10,171 nucleotides of DNA from Flavobacteriaceae bacterium UBA4022 (GTDB lineage: Bacteria > Bacteroidota > Bacteroidia > Flavobacteriales > Flavobacteriaceae), in assembly GCA_002384055.1 (NCBI GenBank), contig DGAU01000017.1:1-10171 (forward strand), given 5' to 3'. Under the pieces are notes generated by a model. It saw only the letters and a program-made list of their open reading frames with translations. It ran no database searches and was not told the origin of the DNA. Position 1 is the first letter of the stretch, and each line of letters starts with the position of its first letter. Position numbers and translations under genes: made by a program. This document shows, piece after piece, positions 7,254 to 10,171 of this stretch.

Positions 7254-7261
7254 CAAATGTA
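7254..7261 (-). promoter_or_regulatory. Possible -7 box inside the intergenic stretch
   Basis: The minus strand reads TACATTTG, matching TAnnTTTG. A transcript from here would start near 7247 and could run to the hairpin at 6883-6916, about 360 nt. There is no clear TTG about 19 nt upstream, so the match may be chance in AT-rich DNA. Confidence 0.2.
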
Positions 7262-7344
7262 TGCAGGTGCGTGTTAATAAAAAAGAATTTGCTGTTTTGA
7301 ATGATAACAAGTTGTGAACCAAGGATATGAACAATTGTCAACAA

Positions 7345-7374
7345 AAAAGGCAGCCCTTTTAGAGACTGCCTTTT
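7345..7374 (-). terminator. Rho-independent terminator of rplS
   Basis: AAAAGGCAG (7345-7353) and CTGCCTTTT (7366-7374) form a 9-bp perfect stem with a 12-nt loop. On the minus strand the stem leads into TTTTTT at 7348-7343. It starts about 20 nt after the rplS stop, the expected place. Some activity on the plus strand is possible because the stem itself ends in TTTT there. Confidence 0.87.
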
Positions 7375-7394
7375 AAAACTATACTGAATGAAAT

Positions 7395-7745
7395 CTAGTA
7401 TTTCTTTTCTTTGATTCTTGCCTTTTTACCAGTCAATTCTCTAAAGTAATAAATACGTGCTCTACGCACACTACCACGCTTATTGACTTCAATTTTTTGA
7501 AGCGCAGGAAGATTCATGGGGAAGATTCTTTCTACACCCACGGTACCTGACATTTTACGGATGGTAAAAGTCTTAGCAAGACCTGTCCCTTTGATTTGGA
7601 TGACCACTCCTTTAAAGAACTGAGTTCTGGTCTTTTCTCCTTCGCGAATTTCGTAATAAACAGTGATGGTGTCACCTGCCGAAAATTCTGGAAATTCTTT
7701 CTTAGTTACAAATTCGTCTTGAACAAATTTAATTAACGATTCCAT
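7395..7745 (-). CDS. rplS: 50S ribosomal protein L19
   Basis: L19 sits at the interface of the 30S and 50S subunits. This 116-residue protein has the family's full pattern: N-terminal helix MESLIKFVQDEF, then FSAGDTITVYYEIREGEKTR, RTQFFKGVVIQIKGTGLAKT, the FTIRKMSGTVGVERIFPMN core, and a basic C-terminus with VRRARIYYFRELTGKKARIK. Length is normal for the family (about 115-120). The ATG at 7745 gives the conserved N-terminus and has no strong ribosome-binding site, as usual in this phylum. The gene lies 166 nt downstream of trmD in the same direction, as in the common rpsP-rimM-trmD-rplS order, but has its own promoter candidate and its own terminator. Confidence 0.98.
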   Translation of the reverse strand: MESLIKFVQDEFVTKKEFPEFSAGDTITVYYEIREGEKTRTQFFKGVVIQIKGTGLAKTFTIRKMSGTVGVERIFPMNLPALQKIEVNKRGSVRRARIYYFRELTGKKARIKEKKY

Positions 7746-7768
7746 GTGCTATATTTTAAACAATTAGT

Positions 7769-7807
7769 TTGTGCAACATTCACGATTATCGCCAGTGGTT
7801 GATACAA
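7769..7807 (-). ncRNA. Putative structured 5' leader of rplS (L19 leader candidate)
   Basis: Read on the minus strand, TTGT (7807-7804) pairs with ACAA (7772-7769), and CAAC (7801-7798) pairs with GTTG (7777-7774). Inside is a small stem CGA/TCG around a 3-nt loop (7783-7791). This makes a stacked hairpin that begins 2-3 nt after the predicted transcription start and ends 23 nt before the rplS ATG. Ribosomal protein leaders for L19 have been described in Flavobacteria, and position and size fit such an element. The pairing is short and was found by eye, so the call is tentative. Confidence 0.35.
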
Positions 7808-7815
7808 ATCGAGTG

Positions 7816-7845
7816 CAAAAATAAATAAATTTAGATGACCAACAA
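7816..7845 (-). promoter_or_regulatory. Promoter of rplS
   Basis: The minus strand carries TTG (7845-7843), a 19-nt spacer, then TATTTTTG (7823-7816). This matches the Bacteroidota TTG...TAnnTTTG promoter in both boxes and in spacing. Transcription would start near 7809, giving a leader of about 64 nt. It lets rplS be transcribed independently of trmD. Confidence 0.6.
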
Positions 7846-7911
7846 TAAATACAGCTATTTATTTGCGAGCAATTTGCGTTAAATCAGGAATTCCGGGGTA
7901 TCATACATTAT

Positions 7912-8601
7912 TTATGCGTCCTCTGACTTTTCCCATAGATCAGGACGGCGGTTTTTAGTATGTGCGATCGACTGTGACTCTCTCCATAGTTCTATTTTGC
8001 CTGAATCACCACTGAGCAGGATCTCAGGCACAGTCCAACCCTTGTAATCGGCGGGTCTTGTATATATCGGCGGGGCCAAAAGATCATCTTGGAATGAGTC
8101 TGTTAATGCGCTTGTTTCGTTATTGAGCACTCCTGGGATTAGGCGAATAACAGCATCACAGACAATGGCCGCTGCAAGTTCACCACCGCTCAGCACATAA
8201 TCACCAATAGAGATTTCCCGTGTGATGAAGTGGTCTCTCACCCGCTGATCTACACCTTTGTAGTGCCCGCAGAGAATAATGAAGTTCTCTTTGAGCGAGA
8301 GTTCGTTGGCTACTTTCTGGTCTAAAGTCTTGCCGTCGGGTGTCATATAGATGACTTCTTCGTAGTCGCGTTCTTTTTTCAGTGCAGAAATACAGCGGTC
8401 GATGGGCTCAATCATCATTACCATGCCTGCACCTCCGCCAAATTGATAGTCATCTACTTGTTTGTAATTGGTCGAGGTGTAATCCCTCAGATTATGAAAA
8501 TGAACCGATACCAGGCCTTTTTCTATGGCACGCTTAAGTATAGATGCCTCGAACGGGCTCTTCAATAATTCAGGTAATACGGTGATGATATCAATTCTCA
8601 T
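7912..8601 (-). CDS. trmD: tRNA (guanine-N1)-methyltransferase TrmD
   Basis: TrmD methylates N1 of G37 next to the anticodon using S-adenosylmethionine, which prevents +1 frameshifting. The protein has 229 residues, typical for this phylum. The ATG at 8601 gives MRIDIITVLPELLKSPF, the family start. An in-frame TTG at 8640 would add 13 residues but lies inside the putative promoter box. SPOUT-knot segments are present: YMTPDG at 85-90, LCGHYKGVDQRV at 110-121, and EISIGDYVLSGGELA at 129-143. R153 and D168 stand where the catalytic Arg154 and Asp169 of the H. influenzae/E. coli enzyme are expected, followed by PPIYTRP. The FGGGAGMVM segment (54-62) is also intact. It is followed by rplS, but rpsP and rimM are not upstream; a divergent oxidoreductase is there instead. 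Confidence 0.97.
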   Translation of the reverse strand: MRIDIITVLPELLKSPFEASILKRAIEKGLVSVHFHNLRDYTSTNYKQVDDYQFGGGAGMVMMIEPIDRCISALKKERDYEEVIYMTPDGKTLDQKVANELSLKENFIILCGHYKGVDQRVRDHFITREISIGDYVLSGGELAAAIVCDAVIRLIPGVLNNETSALTDSFQDDLLAPPIYTRPADYKGWTVPEILLSGDSGKIELWRESQSIAHTKNRRPDLWEKSEDA

Positions 8602-8637
8602 AAATATTGGATAAAAATATCTAAAGGCGAAATTAAA

Positions 8638-8644
8638 CAAAATA
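8638..8644 (-). promoter_or_regulatory. Putative -7 box upstream of trmD
   Basis: The minus strand reads TATTTTG, one base shorter than TAnnTTTG but a commonly seen variant. Transcription would start near 8631, about 30 nt before the ATG at 8601. No clear TTG -33 element is found at the normal distance; TTA is the closest. Confidence 0.35.
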
Positions 8645-8654
8645 GCATCTAAAT

Positions 8655-8691
8655 CATGGCGGGCGTAAGGGTTTTTCTTTGAGACGCCATG
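8655..8691. repeat. Inverted repeat in the trmD/oxidoreductase divergent region
   Basis: CATGGCG (8655-8661) and CGCCATG (8685-8691) form a perfect 7-bp inverted repeat with a 23-bp centre. An alternative pairing is GGCGT (8662-8666) with ACGCC (8684-8688). It lies just upstream of the putative trmD -7 box. It could be an operator or a hairpin, and no function can be assigned. Confidence 0.4.
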
Positions 8692-8730
8692 CGGACAAAG
8701 GTGTCAAATTGGGTCATGTTAAATTGAGGA

Positions 8731-8762
8731 ATCTTTCCTATCTTTAAAAGATAACTAAAGAC
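8731..8762 (+). promoter_or_regulatory. Operator-like palindrome cluster upstream of the oxidoreductase gene
   Basis: TATCTTT-A-AAAGATA at 8739-8753 is a perfect 15-bp odd palindrome. It is flanked by another ATCTTT at 8731-8736 and by AAAGAC at 8757-8762, so four half-sites of nearly the same sequence are arranged almost symmetrically. The left arm also gives TATCTTTA (8739-8746), a 7-of-8 match to the -7 consensus. The cluster ends 10 nt before the ATG at 8772. This is what a regulator site over a promoter or leader looks like, but AT-rich sequence raises the chance background. Confidence 0.4.
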
Positions 8763-8771
8763 CGACAATCA

Positions 8772-10171
8772 ATGAAAAGAAGAACCTTTATCCAAAAGTC
8801 AGCAGCAGCGAGCGCTGCCTTTACCATTGTCCCCAGCTTTGTTTTAGGGAAAACGCATATACCGCCGAGTGACACACTCTATATAGGTGCTGTTGGTGTT
8901 GGTGGCCGTGGTAGTTCCGTAGTCAACGAATTATATCAAACTGGCCGTGTCAAATTTGTGGCCCTATGCGATGTAAATGATACTGCGGCAAAAGCGAGCT
9001 ATGATGCTCATCCGGATGCCAAAAAATATCGAGATTTCAGAAAATTATATGACAACCATATTAATGATATAGATGCCGTTATGGTGGCTACACCGGATCA
9101 TACTCATGCCACAATTGCTTTGCCTTTTATGAAAGAAAACAAGCACGCGTATGTCGAAAAGCCTTTGACGCATAACATTATGGAGGCCCGTTTGATGGCC
9201 GAAGTCGCTGCGCAGCAGGGCATTGTCACGCAAATGGGAAATCAAGGCTCATCTGGTGAAGGTATTAGAATCGCCCAAGAATGGATCGATGCTGGGGTGA
9301 TCGGAAAAGTACACCGCGTGGATTGTTGGACCAATAGACCTGTTTGGCCACAAGGATTCAAGCATATTACTACTGGTGATCCAATTCCAGAGACATTAGA
9401 CTGGAATTTATGGTTAGGCCCCGCAGCAATGAGGCCATATAACAAGGATTATTTGCCATTTAAATGGCGTGGATTTTGGGATTTTGGAACAGGATCTATG
9501 GGCGATATGGGGTGCCATATCATGGAAACACCATTTAAAACCCTTGGTTTGCGGTTTCCTTATGAGGCTGAAGCGAGCTGTACCACAATATGGTCCAATG
9601 ATTTTGTTGAAGCGAATTACCCTGATGCATGCCCGCCTTCATCTATTGTCCGTCTTAAGTTTAAAAATGCCCAAAACGATGATATAAGTCTGAATTGGTA
9701 TGATGGAGGCATTATGCCTGATTTACCACCAGAACTTAAAGATGGTGAACTCCCTGGAGACATTAGCGGTGGAAGTATTTTCCATGGTTCAGATGGTATT
9801 ATGGTCACGGACACTTATTCAAGAAATCCAAGATTGCTGCCATCGGAGCGTATGAATGACTTTAGCGCACCAGTGGCTTCATTACCGCGTGTAGATACCA
9901 CCCACGCAGGTGAGTTTGTCAAGGCCTGTCTGGAAGGAGGGACAACCTCTTCGCCTTTCTCCTATGGAGGGCCGTTGACCGAAGCTGTTCTTATGGGGAA
10001 CTTGGCCATTAAAGGATTTCAGTATAAAGTGCTGCAGGAAGGAAAATCTGCAGGAGACTGGTCTCCATATAACTATCCTGGGCGTAAGACTATTCTCTGG
10101 GATGGCGAAGCCATGAGGGTGACCAATTGGGAGCACGCCAATCAATGGGTTCGCGGTTCCTACCGAGCGGG
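8772..10171 (+). CDS. Tat-exported Gfo/Idh/MocA-family oxidoreductase (3' end outside window)
   Basis: There are 466 complete codons and no stop before the window edge. The ATG at 8772 opens a twin-arginine signal (MKRRTFIQKSAAASAAF, R3-R4, hydrophobic to about residue 25), so the folded protein with its cofactor would be exported to the periplasm. A Rossmann domain follows with GAVGVGGRG (39-47), acidic D67 in CDVND for the dinucleotide ribose, VATPDHTH (105-112) and the EKP motif (129-131) whose Lys is the usual catalytic residue. The C-terminal domain has WDFGTGSMGDMGCHIMETP (236-254), a pattern of the large Bacteroidota/Planctomycetes paralogue group. Substrates are probably sugars or inositols, but that cannot be read here. 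The NAD-dependent glycosidase family GH109 shares the fold and the Tat signal and is an alternative. It is divergent from trmD across a 170-nt region with inverted repeats. Confidence 0.93.
   Translation, partial: MKRRTFIQKSAAASAAFTIVPSFVLGKTHIPPSDTLYIGAVGVGGRGSSVVNELYQTGRVKFVALCDVNDTAAKASYDAHPDAKKYRDFRKLYDNHINDIDAVMVATPDHTHATIALPFMKENKHAYVEKPLTHNIMEARLMAEVAAQQGIVTQMGNQGSSGEGIRIAQEWIDAGVIGKVHRVDCWTNRPVWPQGFKHITTGDPIPETLDWNLWLGPAAMRPYNKDYLPFKWRGFWDFGTGSMGDMGCHIMETPFKTLGLRFPYEAEASCTTIWSNDFVEANYPDACPPSSIVRLKFKNAQNDDISLNWYDGGIMPDLPPELKDGELPGDISGGSIFHGSDGIMVTDTYSRNPRLLPSERMNDFSAPVASLPRVDTTHAGEFVKACLEGGTTSSPFSYGGPLTEAVLMGNLAIKGFQYKVLQEGKSAGDWSPYNYPGRKTILWDGEAMRVTNWEHANQWVRGSYRA

Larger units (their letters stand above)
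6917..7344. other. Long intergenic stretch without an intact recognisable gene
   Basis: No intact protein of a known family is visible on either strand. Seen here: a hairpin at 7008-7028 (AACTTGAG, ATTT loop, CTCAAAGTT with one bulged A); a 10-nt direct repeat AATACCCCTA at 6971-6980 and 7162-7171; several small inverted repeats, such as ATACC/GGTAT at 7163-7180; and the frame-broken coding-like piece described separately. The plus-strand open frame at 7030-7248 has the composition of an antisense shadow and is not supported. The stretch could be a non-coding RNA locus, a decayed gene, or plain spacer. Confidence 0.4.

Noticed and set aside
7140..7334. Minus-strand open frame of 64 codons taken as an intact gene
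   Set aside because: It starts with a TTG close to the rplS terminator, the first 30 residues look non-coding, and the coding-like end continues in another frame. It is reported only as a frame-broken segment.
8696..8746. Complete -33/-7 promoter for the oxidoreductase gene
   Set aside because: TATCTTTA lacks the final G, and TTG triplets lie 12 or 27 nt upstream instead of about 19. Only the palindrome cluster is reported.
1..10171. CRISPR arrays, insertion sequences, tRNA or rRNA genes
   Set aside because: I saw no regularly spaced repeats, transposase-like reading frames, or tRNA/rRNA-like sequence.

Overview
The window looks like chromosome from a member of the Bacteroidota, probably a free-living marine-type lineage. 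The evidence is a TonB-dependent receptor with an N-terminal carboxypeptidase-regulatory-like domain paired with a DUF4249 lipoprotein, a small DUF6095-type membrane protein, a Tat-exported Gfo/Idh/MocA oxidoreductase, A-rich translation start regions without strong Shine-Dalgarno sequences, and several matches to the Bacteroidota -7 promoter box (TAnnTTTG). I cannot place it to genus.

Layout. Bases 1-174 hold what may be the last 14 codons of a plus-strand gene and a non-coding convergence zone with one GC hairpin. From 6762 down to 175 runs a minus-strand directon of five genes. In transcription order they are a monomeric NADP-dependent isocitrate dehydrogenase, a TonB-dependent receptor, a DUF4249 lipoprotein, the MurNAc-6-phosphate etherase MurQ, and a 72-residue two-helix membrane protein. 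Gaps are 30, 2 and 3-54 nt (depending on the MurQ start), then an 11-nt overlap. A -7 box with a 10-bp CG-rich palindrome just upstream lies before the dehydrogenase gene.

Bases 6816-7394 hold no convincing intact gene. They contain a hairpin that could terminate minus-strand transcription, a short frame-broken coding-like stretch, and the strong terminator of rplS. Then come rplS (ribosomal protein L19) and trmD (tRNA m1G37 methyltransferase), both on the minus strand. They are separated by 166 nt that carry a good promoter and a hairpin that may be an L19 autoregulatory leader.

At 8602-8771 a divergent intergenic region with two inverted repeats separates trmD from a plus-strand, Tat-signal Gfo/Idh/MocA-family oxidoreductase that runs off the right edge.

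Functionally, the window mixes housekeeping genes (TCA cycle and NADPH supply, ribosome, tRNA modification) with outer-membrane uptake (receptor plus lipoprotein) and cell-wall recycling (MurQ). The ligand of the receptor cannot be read from the sequence. I found no CRISPR array, insertion sequence, tRNA or rRNA. Nothing here amounts to a clearly new multi-gene system. The most worthwhile leads are the receptor/DUF4249/MurQ linkage, the putative L19 leader, the frame-broken segment with its own promoter and terminator candidates, and the operator-like palindromes.
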